64,000 nt of DNA from Agapanthus africanus (GCA_030015575.1 CM057346.1:113441899-113505898), one strand, 5' to 3'; shown: positions 48,476 through 61,370, numbered from the stretch's first letter. Numbers and translations: made by a program. The notes: a model not told the origin generated them from the letters alone.

Positions 48476-51041
48476 GAAGCTGGATTTGCGATCCGGATAT
48501 CATCAAGTTCGGGTGAAATCAGAAGACATTTGCAAGACAGCGTTCCGAACTCTATAGGGGCATTACGAGTACTTAGTGATGCCATTCGGAGTCATGAACA
48601 CACCGACGATATTTATGGACTTGATGAACCGAATCTTTTCACCGTATTTGGACCAGTTCGTAGTAGTGTTTATTGATGACATTCTGGTCTATTCGAGGAG
48701 TAAATAAGAGCATGCAGAACATTTGAAGATCGCACTGCAAACGTTGCGGCAAGAAAGTTTATATGCTAAGATGAGCAAGTGCGAGTTTTGGCTCAAAGAA
48801 GTGAAGTTCTTGGGTCATGTAGTATCCGGAGATGGAATTGCCGTTGACCCTGAAAAGATCGCTGCTGTTCATGATTGGCGAATTCCAAAGAACGTAGAGG
48901 AGATCAGAAGCTTTCTTGGGCTTGTCGTATATTATAGAAGGTTTGTGGAGAATTTCGCTCGAATTGCTGAACCAATAACCAAGCTAACATGAAGGAGGTA
49001 CCGTTCGTATGGACGGAGAAATGTGCGTAAGCTTTTGAAGCGTTGAAGCAAAGATTGACCACCGCTCCTATTCTGACAGTGTCAGATGGTTCCGGAGGGT
49101 TGGTTATTCATAGCGACGCATCTGGAAAAGGCTTGGGATGTGTGCTAATGCAGCATAGGAAGATTATAGCCTACGCGTTAAGACAATTGAAGACTCACGA
49201 GAAGAACTACCCAACTCATGATTTGGAGCTAGCAGTAGTGATTTTTGCTTTGAAGATTTGGAGACACTACTTATTGGGCGAAAGGGTAGAAGTATTTACA
49301 GATCACAAAAGCCTAAAGTATGTGTTCAAATAGAAAGAGCTCAACATGAGCCATCGTAGATGGTTGGAGCTGATGGACGACTATGATTTTGATCTAAAAT
49401 ACCATCCGGGGAAAGTTAATACAGTACCAGATGCGCTAAGTCGGTTGCCAACAATACGGATATTGACTGCACAGAAGGAGATTATAGCCGATTTTTAGAG
49501 ATTCGAGTTGGAGATTGTGCTACCATATTCTTCAGGACAGTTGATGCAGTTGCAAGTACAGTCATCCTTGATCGATAATATTAAAGCAACGCAATCGAAC
49601 AATCCAAGATTGTAGAAGTTTCGAGAACAGGTAGAAGCGGGACTTCGAGACTTGTTAACTCATGAAGATGGTTCGTTACGATATGGGAGTCATCTATGTG
49701 TGTCGAAAGGAGATGTCCATGAAGAAGTCATGAAGGAGGCTCATAGTGTCGCGTATTCCGTACATCCGGGAGGCACAAAGATGTACCGAGATCTACAACA
49801 ACATTTCTGGTGGGAAGCCATGAAAAGGGAGATTTCTCACTATGTATCGAAGTGCTTGGTGTGTCAGCAAGTCAAGGCTGAACATCAAAGGGTAGCTGGT
49901 TTGTTGCAACCACTTCCAATTCCATAATGGAAGTGGGAACATATAAACATGGATTTCGTGACAGCTCTACCACGGAGTCCAAAGGGAAACAATACAGTTT
50001 GGGTGATTGTTGATCGATTGGCCAAGGCAGTTCAGTTTTTACCATTTCGAGTTGGTCAGTCGATGGAAGCTTTAGCAAAGCGGTACATGCAGAAGATTGT
50101 TAGATTGCATGGAGTACATGTGAGCATCATTTCGGATCATGATACTCGATTTTTATCGCACTTTTGGAGGAGTCTACAGGAAAGTTTGGGGACTCGATTG
50201 AAGTTTAGCACCGCCTACCATCCGCAGACAGATAGCCAGCCTGAACGAACGATCCAAACTCTTAAAGATATATTGAGAGCATGCATGTTAGACTTCAAGG
50301 GTTCATCGGAGGATCATTTGCACTTGGTGGAGTTTTCTTATAATAACAGTTTTCAAGCGACTATACAGATTGCTCCATTCGAAGCATTATATGGTCGCAA
50401 GTGTCGCTCGCCTGTCTGTTAGGACGATGTTGGAGAAAGAAGATTGTTGGGACCGGATCTTATTATGCAAACAGTGGAGAAAGTTAACGTATTCCGAAAT
50501 CATATGAAGGCGGCACATGATCGACAGAAAAGTTGGACTGATACAGGATGAAGACCTCTGGAGTTCATAGTTGGTGATCATATATTCCTAAAGATATCAC
50601 TGACCAGAGGAGAGATTTGATTTGGTAGTCGAGGAAAGTTTAGTCCTCGATTCGTGGGGCCTTTCGATATTATCGAGCATGTTGGAGAAGTAGCCTATCG
50701 ATTGGCTTTACTACCATCCTTAGCGAGTATTCATGACGTGTTTCATGTATCTCAACTCTGGAAGTATGTTCGAGATAAGACGCATGTCCTAGATCACTCG
50801 GAGCCGACAGTAAGGGAGGACTTAACATATGAAGAAAGTATAATGGCGATAGTGGATCGACGAGACAATGTCCTTAAGAACAAGGTTATCCCTCTAGTAC
50901 TTGTTTCATGGGAGAATCGTTCACACGGAGAATCTACTTGGAAAGGTGAAAACGAGATCCGACAGAAGTTTGATTCATGTTTTCTTGTCCTTTCTTGTTC
51001 CGGCAATTTCAAGGACGAAATTCTTTTGTAGTTATGTATAA
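48476..51041 (+). pseudogene. Gypsy-2 RT, RNase H, integrase, chromodomain (remains)
   Basis: Right part of the Gypsy-2 coding region: RT palm ([13 protein letters not shown]) near 48660-48700, RNase H (about 49020-49330, [13 protein letters not shown]), integrase zinc region (about 49750-49890, [12 protein letters not shown]) and core (about 49950-50420), and a chromodomain-like tail near 50880-50990 (LVSWENRSHGESTW). Many breaks. Sequence runs straight into the 3' LTR at 51042; a clear polypurine tract is no longer visible. Confidence 0.87.
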
Positions 51042-54000
51042 TGTAACACCCTAATGCACTTATACGATATTTATTTGAGTATTTTCCTAATATTGCGAAA
51101 ACTTCTTGATTATTATCGTTTTGGTTGTGGATAGTGCATTTGGTATCTGTGGTTAGTATCCGACCCGGCCGACATGCTTGAAACCCATTATGGTTCTAGA
51201 TTACATTGTATATTACTAGTACAGAGGATCCGTGCACAGCTAGGTTCTATATACATGTATAATATATTTGGTATCTGCATATATTTTAATAATACAAATA
51301 ATAGCCAAATAATACATTTTAATATTTAGTATGGCCTGTTGTCATACCCCATATCATATGTTTGCATCTATACATCGTGTTCATGCCCTAATGGTTTAAA
51401 CAGATTCGTTTGGATCGATACGTTTATTTCCGTGATCCGTTCTTAGGGGTATGTATTTTATTTAACCGGACATCACATTATGGTTTTGGCTGATACGTAT
51501 ATTATCTATATTTTAAAACTAGATTTTTAGAAGAGACCCGGCTATTTTTCGGAGTATTTTTATATTAGTTGTTCAAACTCAGAAAATATATTATAATATT
51601 TATATAAAATTTAACCAGTTTATAATATATATAATATATATTAATATATTAACTAAATATTTTTCCTATATCTCTCTCTCTCTTTTCTCGCACTCTTTCT
51701 CTCTCCTCTCGTACACACACTCTCTCTCTACCCCTCTCTCTCCCCCCTATATATATATATATATTTATTTATAACCTAATTATTATTAACACCTCTCTCT
51801 TTTCTCTTTTATTTTCTTCTTCCTTCTTCTCGCGACGAACCCCCAGCCAAACCCTAGCCCCACGCCTTCATCTCCGACCTCCACACAACCACGTCACCGT
51901 CACCACAGCACCCTCACCACCTCAACCTCCTCCTCCTATTCCTCCTCTCCTCTACCCGAGCTCTCTGCACCCAACGACCATCCCTGCAACCCAATCCCCG
52001 ACGCCTAGAAACCCTAGCCGCTTCCTCACCGCCGATCGCCTCACCCTCATCTTCTCGTCGTCATCGTCACAACCTCCACTTACTCCACTCCTTCTCTCTC
52101 CATACCCGAGCACCTTGCAAACCCCGATGATGCCAAGAACCCTACAACTGATCACCAACCCTACACCTGAACCCAACGCTTCCAACCCTCATCGCTTGAG
52201 ACTCGCCGTCGCCATCACCTAACCCCCGCTTTCACCTTCTCATCCCTCTCTTCTCCCCACCAGCACTACACCCTCCATCACCACCATTGACCCCAACTTC
52301 CCGACAACCCCGACAGCAAAGAACCCACTGCCTTCTTCTTTAATAGCAGCCATCATCGCCGTCGTCGTCTCCTCTGTCCTCTAAACCCACAGCCGAGCCA
52401 ACCCCATTCCTCTTCTTCCTCTTCTTTCTTTCTTTCTTTCTTTTCTCTTTCCTTGATTTCTTGGTTTTCCAGTCGTCTCGCCGGAGTCGCATGCGTCGCC
52501 GACGATCCGGACGACCCAGTCATCATTGTCATCCATCGTAGTCACGTCGTTGATCAGCCAGGTCCAGTCCTGCACGCTTGAGTTGCATCACGATATTTAT
52601 CTGACATCGAACATGCCGTATGTACCCTGACGTGAGATCCGATCAGGCAAGTTTAACTTGCAACATGCTATGTTAATATATCTATTTATATATGAATAAA
52701 AATAGTACATGTGTTTTATTATGCAGCAAATATTATAGTTTTACAGTATCCGTTCGTATCCGTACTGATAATAACATATCTAATTGCATGCCGAAATATC
52801 ATAATATCATTATACTATTATATTAGTACAACATGTTATCTAGTTTGCATCATATGTAGTCATGGACCTATAAAAGGTTATTACAGATACATACATATGC
52901 ATCTTGATATCAGTTTGTTTACCGTGTTCCGATAATTCGTTACAGTTTCACATTTGGATATCTATTTGATACATATGCATCACATGACATGTCCACAACA
53001 TACTACTTGATTTGTTACTTGGATCTTGTTACTAATGCCAAAAATACTGACTTGGTGTCGTGATGGACGTAACTTGTTGTCTGTATAGACGAGAACTGTA
53101 CCTGCTTGATCCTGTGTTGTCATTAGATCTATATTGGCAATACCTGACTTGAACACAAAGCTGGGGGTAAAGGGGAAATCAAGAATGTAACCGAAACGTA
53201 ACTCAAATGGCTATTATTACATATTTACCGTTTTTCCGGGCGTTAGGGAATAATTACTTGTTTGCCGTTTTTCCGGGCGTTACGGAATAATTACCTGTTT
53301 TCTTTTTTTTCGGGCGTTACGGAATAATTACCTGTTTTCTTGTTTGCCGTTTTTCCGGGCGTTACGGAATAATTACCTGTTTGCCGTTTTTCCGGGCGTT
53401 ACGAAATAATTACCCGTTTGCCGTTTTTTCTGGGAGTTGCAGAATAAATCCTGTTACGTGGTCCCGTGGGGAATGAATGGGACATAGAATGTTGGGTTAC
53501 GATGAGGATTACATTAATTGATTTCAAAGACTTTTAGAATAAATAACCTAGAAGCATAGTTTTAGGTTACACATCACAGATCACATACATACACATACCT
53601 CACTGTTTCATATTTGTGTTTACTATTTATATTCATGTTTACCTATATCGTTACATCCTGGATTAGTATTGTTTTTGATATTATGACTCACTGACATCTG
53701 GGTTTTGAATGGCCAAGTTTCTCTATCTTTATCGCAGGCTGAAAAGGAGTACTTAGCCATCAAGCCGAGCAGTGAGGAATTGAACATGTGTTATTTAGAG
53801 ATGTTTAGTTTAGTTTATTTCCGCAGTTATTTCCTTGATGTGAGCTCATATTGGGACAAGTTTCAGTTGTTGTTTATTGGATCTTGATTCATTTCAGCTT
53901 ATACATTTTCTTGACTCTATTTATTGTGGAAAATGGACATGTACTAGCTAGTTTATATATATTTTCTATGCTTGATATCCTATAGACAGCCGTAATGTGA

Positions 54001-54088
54001 TTATGGAGGGATGATTCCTAACCACAGGTAGCATGGTTGCCTCTGTCACGTGCTGTAGTCTGCGCATTATGGGAAGCGGGGCGTGACA
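51042..54088 (+). repeat. Gypsy-2 3' LTR, 3,047 bp
   Basis: TGTAACACCCTAATGCAC...GGGCGTGACA. It matches the split 5' LTR along its whole length with roughly 5-7% difference by eye. It includes CT and AT microsatellites near 51680-51780 and a minisatellite at 53220-53455. Followed by the AAGCT duplication at 54089-54093. Confidence 0.9.
53220..53455 (+). repeat. Minisatellite in the Gypsy-2 3' LTR, about 6 units
   Basis: The same unit as at 36320-36620 (GCCGTTTTTCCGGGCGTTAC core), with fewer copies, one irregular T-rich copy near 53300 and one partial duplication. Confidence 0.85.
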
Positions 54089-54230
54089 AAGCTCGCCGCC
54101 GCCGCTCGAGCTGTCTCTAGTCTGTGATCGTCTACAGGTAAGTATAAAAGTAGTTTTATTTTAAAATTTTGGATATAATTTTAAAATTTTAATTTGCTCC
54201 CAAAAATTAAATTTTGTTTGTGTTGATCTT

Positions 54231-54310
54231 GTTGCTGCTGCTGATGTTTATACTGTTGTTGATACTTCATGTTGCTGCTGCTGATGTTTATACTGTTGTT
54301 GATACTTCAT
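54231..54310. repeat. Perfect 40-bp tandem duplication
   Basis: Units 54231-54270 and 54271-54310 are identical (GTTGCTGCTGCTGATGTTTA...). A third partial unit, diverged, follows. Identity suggests a recent duplication in the CACTA intron. Confidence 0.9.
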
Positions 54311-54359
54311 GTTATTGCTGTTGTTATCAAAAATTAATTTTTGAGTTGTTGTAGGGGCA

Positions 54360-54620
54360 GGATCATATTGGTTAGGGTTTGGGTTGGGGGACGGGTTAGA
54401 TAGAGTTTAGGTTAGGGTTAGGGATAGAGGTTAGGGTTACGGTTAGCTAGGGTTTATGGGTTAGGGTTAAGAATAGGTTAGGGTTATGCTAGGCATAGGG
54501 TTTGTATTAGGTTTAGAGTTATGGCTTAGGTTTAGGTGTTTGGATTAGGGGATAATTAGAGTTGGTTGGGGTTTAGTTATGGTTAGGGGGTTATGGTTAA
54601 TTAGAGTTAGGTGTTTGGGT
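54360..54620. repeat. Degenerate telomere-like repeats (TTAGGGTTT/GGTTAGGG)
   Basis: About 260 bp of irregular GGTTAGGGTTT-like units. The plant telomere unit is TTTAGGG; here units are 6-8 bp and mixed, so it is a simple-sequence tract inside the CACTA intron, not a chromosome end. Confidence 0.75.
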
Positions 54621-55448
54621 TGGGGGTTAAATCATTACCAATCTTTATTAGATACTTTTGTATGGAGTTCGCGAAACAAAAACGTTGTTTTCACCATTAC
54701 TGCAATTGTCACTCCCCAAGGCCTAGAGTTTACTAGATCTTGAAACGAGACTTTTTGTAACCGATCAGAGCTATATATCATTAACATAGCATATGATATA
54801 ATATTTCACTTGTCTAACATCAATCAACACATTCAGGATACGTCAATTTCGGAAATAACCTTACATCATTGATTGTTACATCCTCATTATTCTTTTTATG
54901 CCAACCTATATACAATCCACCCTCATTGAGCATTGTCGCATTAAGCATTGTTAGGGGGTTAGAGACACACAACGCACATACACACACACATACACACAAG
55001 GCCGAACCTTAATTCATCATCATTCTTCTCTACATAGAACCATTGTCAAATCACACCCCAACCCCAAACCTAAATCCAAAATCTTAAATTCAATTAAGAA
55101 AACACTTAATTTTAAAAAACTATACTTTAAACCAAAAACTTTGAAAGCTTGAAATTGATACGTAAACGTAAAACCAATCCAAATTAAATCTTAAAGTAAG
55201 TGTATGAAACTTGATGATAATATGAAATTTTCATATTCTCATCGATAATCATATATGAAAATGAAAACGTGACTTAGTTCCCGTCTATCGGTTAACATAC
55301 GTTCAGTGTTCGTCGTGACATAAAACTACACAAAGGTTACTAAACACTGGATGTTATCGTTTGATTTCTAACAACTGCCGAGTAGTCTATGTGATGAGAA
55401 TTAATATTCGATCGTATGATAACCGATAGATTTGTCCCGTGTAGATAA

Positions 55449-55712
55449 GTTAGGAATGTATAAAGCAGACACCTGTATTCACTTGTGTTCTTCATTCGTT
55501 TCGGGATATTTCGTCGGTACCTTTCCGCTGGTTCTCCATGTACGATAGATTAGATGTTTGTTTCAACGGTGTTTTACGGTATTGAAATGATTATCTGTTC
55601 TATTATAGTGTACTCGAAGAACAGCAGAGAGGTGCTGTTGAAATTTTCTCGAAACGGATGAAAGCACAAGTGAATGGGTGTATGCTTTATACATTCTTAA
55701 TGGGATAGGTAC
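55449..55712. repeat. Inverted repeat in CACTA, arms about 60 bp
   Basis: Left arm about 55449-55510 and right arm about 55650-55712 share, in opposite directions, ATGTATAAAG(C), CACTTGTG and CGTTTCG blocks with several mismatches; weaker similarity extends outwards. The transcript could fold into a hairpin with a loop of about 140 bases. Confidence 0.6.
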
Positions 55713-55954
55713 CTTACTTTCGACAGCCGCTACTCTCGACATCCAATATAGAACATTTAATATCATCATCATTTTTCTTGAAAGAAGAATCCAACTCCCT
55801 GCCAATGAGCATTTGCTCTCGGTCCTTAATAATCTTTATAGCTAAATCGTTAATTGAAACTTAAATTAACCAAGCCGTCAATTAAATCTAGCACTAAAGC
55901 TTCTTAGTATCCCGTCTATCGCGTATCTGTCAAGGAATCTTATTCCAATGCGTC

Positions 55955-58900
55955 TTGTCTATAGGAACCTTGCCTCATCCGAGCTGTTCTAATATGGAAT
56001 TCCCGTACCTCCACGACAAGAGTTGGATGTACGTCGATGCTCTTTCAAGATTCAATCGCTTTTTTGTTAACGATGTTAGCTTTTTCACCGATTTTTCCTA
56101 CGCATGTCTTGGGTTACCGAAAGAGCACGAAATCTATTATCATTTCTTTAAGTGTATGAATAAGCGATTGCTCAAGAAGTCGGAAGTTGAGTTACACATC
56201 GTGAGATACAGTTTTGTTAGAGATTACACCACGTGGGAACTTCTTGGAGAAAAAGTCATTGTAACGAGAGACGAAACATGGGTCCAAGAGACGAGAAATG
56301 AATTCATCAAAATGGAAACTGCAGAGTGGTAAGGGATAGTAGAAGAAGAGGAGGAAGAGGAATGGAAGTTTGAAGAAGACGAAGCCGTCGAAGAAGATGA
56401 TGCTGTATTCACTCCGATTGATGACATGGATGACCTTATAAATGCCGCTGGACTTCCTTATGATACGAAAAGCACTGGACCATCATTATTGGAGAAGTAC
56501 AAGGCTGACTCTAGGATCCCGCTATACCAAATTGCAAAAGGTTTTCAAAACTGTCATTTTTTGTACATCTCTTCTAGATCAAGTGTAAGAATAGATGGAG
56601 TGACCAGTCTTTTACCGATCTCCTAAAACTCCTGAAGGAAGCTTTTCCCGATGAAAATGAAGTGCCACCGAGCTGGTACGAGGTGCAAAAAATAATCAAA
56701 AATATCGGCTTGAAGTATTATAAGATACATGCATGTGAGAATGATTGTGTTTTGTTCCGGAATGAACACGCAACATTCAGAGACCGCCTTATGTGCGGGA
56801 CCAGCCGATTCAATCCTAATAAAGACCCATAGTCGAGTGATGTGTCCATGAAGATTCTTCATCATTTTCCATTAATACCGAGGCTACAACGGTTATTTAT
56901 GTGTGAGGAGACGGCGTACGAAATGCAGTGGCACCATAAAACGCCTCTTGAAGAGGGAAAAATGAGCCATCCCAGAGATTCGATATCATGGAAAGTTTTA
57001 GATGAAAATCATCCTTCATTCGGCGCAGACCCTCATAACGTGAGGCTGGAAATTGCGAGCGATGTTTTCAGTCCATTTGGGATGGTTCGCGGCTGGTGTA
57101 CTCACAGTACTTGGCCTATTGTGGTGACTATATACAACCTGCCGCCGTGGAGGGCTATGACGTAGTCTTATTTTATATTGGCGCTTTTAATCAATGGTCT
57201 ATCGTCTCCTAGGAAAAACATCGACGTGTACCTTCACCCTTTAATCGATGAGTTAAAGTTGTTGTGGGAACTTGGCGTAAGAACCTATGACGCGGATGGT
57301 AAACAATTTTTTCAGATTCAGGCTGCTTTGTTGTAGCCTATTAATGATTTTCCATCCTACGGCATGCTGTCGGGGTGGACAACTCAAGGTAAGCTTGTTT
57401 GCCCAAGTTGTCATACGCATACGAGCGCCGTATGCTTGAAGTTTAGTGGGAAAGAGTCGTTTATGGGCCACCGACATTTCTTTCCTATAACTCACAGATT
57501 CAGAAAGAATAAAAAATTGTATAACGGCAAGACGGAGACTGGTAGGCCTCCTAAACCATTTTCTGGTAATGACATATTGCAACAATGGAGAGCTTATCAG
57601 AATATCATATTCGGAAAGAAACAAAACAAAGATGCAATGCCATGCCCAACTGGTTGGAAGAAATTAAGTGGTTTATTTCAACTTCCGTACTGGTCCGATC
57701 TACTGCTTTGCCACAGTTTAGATATTATGCATATCGAGAAGGGCATCTTTGAACACGTCATCAATCTTCTGCTTTGTAAGGATGGAAAAACGAAGGACAA
57801 TCTTAACGCCCGCCATGATTTGACGGATTTGGATGGTTTATCCATTAAAGAAGAATTGCATTCTCGGCTTATGGCTGGTAAACGAGGTTATTATGTGATC
57901 CTACCAGCAATTTACAACCTGGACAAAGAGGAGAAGCGTCGGTTCCTGCGGGTGTTGAAAGAATTGAAAATCCTTGATGGTTTCTCATCAAACATTTCCA
58001 AACAGGTACAAGTAGAAAATGGAAAAATCGTAGGACTCAAGAGCTACGACAAACACATATTAATACAACATCTTCTTCCTTTATGCCTGAGAGCATCGGT
58101 AAAATCCAAAGTGGTCTCGTTCTTAACGACTTCTGCACGTATTTTCGACAACTGTGTTCCAAAAACGTCGATGTTAATGAGATAGCAGAGACAAAAAAGA
58201 TATTTCCATGATCCTTTGGAATCTCAAAACTATCTTTCTACCTTCATTTTTCGATATTATTGTTCACCTGTCCATCCATTTGGCAACCGAGGTCAATTGG
58301 CGGTCCGATGCATTACCGTTGGATGTATCCCATCGAGAGGTCTGAAAATGTTTATTATTAACCATTTAAACTGAAAAACATTATCGTGGTGAGCAGATTG
58401 ATAGAGAGGTCTAGGACCTTTTAATCATTCCATTGATTGTAGCTACGTTTTACAACGGGTACGGGGTTTCTGGCTACAAATTAGAGATCGAAAGGACGGA
58501 ACGCTTTAGAGCTACGCAAAATAGCGGCGTTGCAACCTCCGACGATAGAGGAAATCCCTATTATGGTGTTCTTGAGCAGATTATAGCGGTCTCATACATT
58601 CATAAGGCTGCCCCATTTTTTATATTCTAATGCAGATAGTACGATACCAAGTCTGAACGGGGTATGAAGGTCGATGAATACAAAGTCACTTTGGTAAACA
58701 CCAAATGGACAGCCTACGAATACGATAACTTTATTTTTCCATCGATGGAAACTCAAATATATTATTCTTGGGACCTAAAGAAGGCTGGCTGGAGTGTTGT
58801 TTGTCGTTGGAAACCAAGAGATTATTATAATATGCTGATGTTGAGTAACTCTAAAGATAAGCGTGACGAGGAAGAGGTGATAACACGTCTCAGTCCGTCT

Positions 58901-59050
58901 ATTGATCGTACCAATGATTCAAACTATTCTGCGTCGTCCATCAATATGTTAGTAAGACATGATATCGGCCAAGTGATTGTCACAGATCAAGATTTCGATA
59001 ATCCACCCAACGAATCTTCAGCTAATGCACCGAACAAACATGCTAGGTAA
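55955..59050 (+). pseudogene. CACTA transposase (tnp2 family), broken
   Basis: It would cut and move the element by binding its ends. In order: a transposase-associated domain at about 56010-56270 (DKSWMY...SEVELHIVRYSFVRDYTTW), an acidic Glu-rich linker (56336-56410), a tnp2 transposase core at about 56630-57790 (YEMQWHHKTP, WPIVVTIYNLPPW, NDFPSYGMLSGW, CPSCHTHT, LDIMHIEKGIFEHV), a DUF4218-like part (about 58030-58330, LKSYDKHILIQHLLP), and a DUF4216-like C-terminus (about 58560-58840, MKVDEYKVTLV...WSVVCRWKPRDYY). It is inactive: in-frame stops follow EW near 56330 and MT near 57164, and another replaces the usual Trp before the NDFP motif at 57334. Frame changes occur near 56570-56620 and around 58180-58380. 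The Cys cluster usual in the N-terminal domain is also not intact. Product recognition is firm; exon limits are not. Confidence 0.88.
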
Positions 59051-59488
59051 TGAAATTGAATTAAATGTTTTCAATTGTATAATGTTCATAAGCAAATTTT
59101 TAATATTTGAATAAATATGTAGGGTCTCATGGGAGGCTGTGGACCCGGCTCTAGACGTCATAGGAAACGACGTCTAGACGAGATTGGCGAGATCTCAGTA
59201 GCTGCAGCAGCAGCAGTAGCAGCGCCTACCCTTATCCGCGCCTCACGTACTAGTGCCCCTCCTATCGGCGACCCTCCTACCGCCCCTCCTACAATTGCCT
59301 TTCCTCCCATGGCCCCTTCTACCGGTGCCCTTACCACAGGACCCCCACCACCCTCAGCAGCCGCAGCGCCACAGAACCCACTGCCTACCCCTATTAGCGG
59401 AGTAGCAGATCCTCCTACCCCAGTCACTCCTCCTGTACATGGTATATACCTATCTATTCATATTTCAGTTTTCTATTAAAATAATTCT

Positions 59489-59595
59489 ATTGAATCACCT
59501 AACAGTTTATTGTTTGCAGTCAGCATGGTACTGACGGGGAATTATTGAATCACCCAACAGTTTATTGTTTGCAGTCATGCATGGTACTGACGGGA
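59489..59595. repeat. Tandem duplication (period 55) of a 3' splice site
   Basis: ATTGAATCACCTAACAGTTT... at 59489 and ATTGAATCACCCAACAGTTT... at 59544 each carry TTTATTGTTTGCAG followed by TC, then CATGGTACTGACGGG. The acceptor and the first bases of the next exon are thereby present twice. Confidence 0.8.
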
Positions 59596-60701
59596 CGGGG
59601 TCTGGTGTTGGTTTTAGCGCCACGCTGGGGACGTCGGCTATAATCATTATTGCTTAAATCTTTTAAATAACGATTTTAATTTAAATTTGTCAAATTCTAT
59701 ATACATACTTTGAATATTATAATATTATGTTCGTATATCTATCTTTCTTCAGGCTCCACCAGTGTCAGGACGAGGGGTCCTATTGGGCCCTTTTCCTCTA
59801 GGCCAGCGCCAGGCGCTGCTCCATAGACGCTGGAGTGGGCCGTGTCAGGTGTGCCCGTTGGTGACTACTCGACCAAGTAGAGGATTACATGGGAGTGGAG
59901 ATTCGTACTTACTATAAGTACCCGCTCCATATTACATGGAGCCCACGCCAGACCGACTATGTTCGGCAATTTTTTACAACGGCAACGGTATCACATAACC
60001 TTTTATACATTTAAATTTAATAGTCATTATATATATTTAAATTTTTGTAATTTCAGACGCAGGGACATTACAGATTCATTGGCGTCATCAGCGAGGATGG
60101 CATTCCTACGTCGTTCAATGCACATCGGGCCATAGACTGGGTCATATCCGAGTGCCAGGCTATCAAGAGGAGACGCCGATATAAAGTAAGGAAGCAACAT
60201 TACATTCCTGGGCCATGGCTACTGAGGAGGAGCGGGAGGCGATGATGGAGGCCATTTTTCCTTATGTCCCAAGAGAGGATTGGCCGCAAGTGGTCTCCTA
60301 TTACGAGCGCGATGATGTTCAGGTATAAATTTAATTTTTAAGATTATAATAATATAACATGAAATCATATTTTGTGATATATAATATTATCTTCTTTATA
60401 TTTGCAAGGCAGTGTCGGTTCACAACAGGGAGAATCGAAACATTGGCGTCAGAGAACGCGCTATCCAGATCCAAGGGAAGCGGTCGCGGGCTAGCACCAG
60501 CTCGTGAGTATTTCGACGTTTAAGAATATATGTTTTCTTTGTCGAAAATTACTTATTGAAATAAATCTTAATTTTATCGCAGGAAAAGAAAAACCCTGCC
60601 AACTACACTGCTGCCAGGGGATGGTCTGCGTTATACAAGGGCACGGGCGAGTATATGGTAAGTTTCATATAATCAAGTCGATAATGTATTTAAGTTAACA
60701 C

Positions 60702-60704
<3 letters not shown>

Positions 60705-60741
<37 letters not shown>
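60705..60741. repeat. (TA)n microsatellite
   Basis: About 18 TA units in an intron-like gap of the second CACTA gene, just before the acceptor TTCTTCACAG. Confidence 0.9.
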
Positions 60742-60743
<2 letters not shown>

Positions 60744-61370
60744 TTCACAGACCCAGTTCCAGGAGAGGACGGACGCCTTATGATTTGGCCCCGACGACTT
60801 GATTACCGCCATTATCCCTATTCTGGATTTAATATCCAGCGCACATCACGGTGGCTAGAAGCGCGGGGTTGGTCCCAGGGCCCACCGACACTTTGACAAG
60901 CGTTCATTCGTCCACGATTACGCTGTAGCCCAGACGGGGATAGATGTGGCTGCTGCGTCGTAAGTGGAGATTCGTTGGCTCCAAGATCGGGTAGAGCAGC
61001 AGAATGTATGGGTGGATACGATTTAGGTGCAGATCGAGGAGCTGAGGTGATTGAATGCGGAGGCCATCAGGCAGGCTATACGAGACGAGTTTGGGAGTAT
61101 GTTCAGGTCATGGAGCGATGGAGCTGGATCGTCTTAACGACCATAGATTATTGATTTTTTATACAAACATTTGTTTTATTGCTTTATTGATTATACTGTT
61201 TGGTGTATATATTTTGTTTATAATTGTGTTTGATTCTAATCATATTACTTCTTGATTGTTAAAATTGTGTGAGATTTGATCATATAATTATTATCAATCG
61301 CTGATTGTAATTGAAAAGTAGCGCGCGTGGGGCGCGCAGATTTCAGTTTTAAAAAAATTGATAATGTATT

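Larger units (their letters stand above)
12892..54088 (+). mobile_element. Gypsy-2: chromovirus-type gypsy with three nested insertions
   Basis: A plus-strand Ty3/gypsy element with LTRs of about 3.05-3.1 kb running TGTAACACC...GCATGACA / GCGTGACA. The 5' LTR is 12892-12894 plus 23028-24077 plus 35208-37257, split by Copia-1 and Gypsy-1. The interior is 37258-39373 and 48476-51041, split by Copia-2; the 3' LTR is 51042-54088. TSD AAGCT flanks it. Domains present: gag zinc knuckles, protease, RT, RNase H, integrase and a chromodomain-like tail, so it is most like the Tekay/Del chromoviruses. Many breaks; LTRs differ by about 5-7% by eye, suggesting roughly 2-5 million years depending on rate. 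Confidence 0.88.
54094..55954 (+). other. CACTA first exon end, splice donor and long intron/leader
   Basis: After Gypsy-2 the CACTA resumes with GC-rich sequence that ends CTACAG at 54136, followed by GTAAGT (54137-54142), a perfect plant splice donor. The next 1.8 kb is non-coding: a 40-bp tandem duplication (54231-54310), telomere-like repeats (54360-54620) and an inverted repeat (about 55449-55712). This looks like the 5' untranslated exon and first intron of the transposase gene. Confidence 0.6.
59119..61136 (+). pseudogene. CACTA second gene (TnpA-like), multi-exon, broken
   Basis: In plant CACTA elements the gene after tnp2 encodes a protein that binds the subterminal repeats. Here a Pro/Ala-rich N-terminus (59129-59440: basic RRHRKRRL, then APPIGDPPTAPP-type repeats) is followed by short exons separated by AT-rich gaps with good acceptors: TTTGCAG (59519 and again near 59574), TTCTTCAG (near 59753), TTTCAG (near 60056), TTTGCAAG (near 60409), TCGCAG (near 60582) and TTCACAG (near 60750). 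Recognisable pieces include RFIGVISEDGIPTSF, a MATEEEREAMMEAIFPYVP stretch and a C-terminal helix-like ending in IRQAIRDEFGSMFRSW. Several in-frame stops and at least one frameshift (between the GVISEDG and EEEREAMM parts) make it non-functional. The exon chain is inferred from acceptors only; a transposase_24-type relationship is likely but not certain. Confidence 0.6.

Noticed and set aside
54360-54620. Chromosome end or telomere
   Set aside because: Units are irregular, the tract is short and normal CACTA sequence continues on both sides.
59158-59427. Minus-strand glycine/alanine-rich frame
   Set aside because: Shadow of the Pro/Ala-rich exon on the plus strand of the second CACTA gene.
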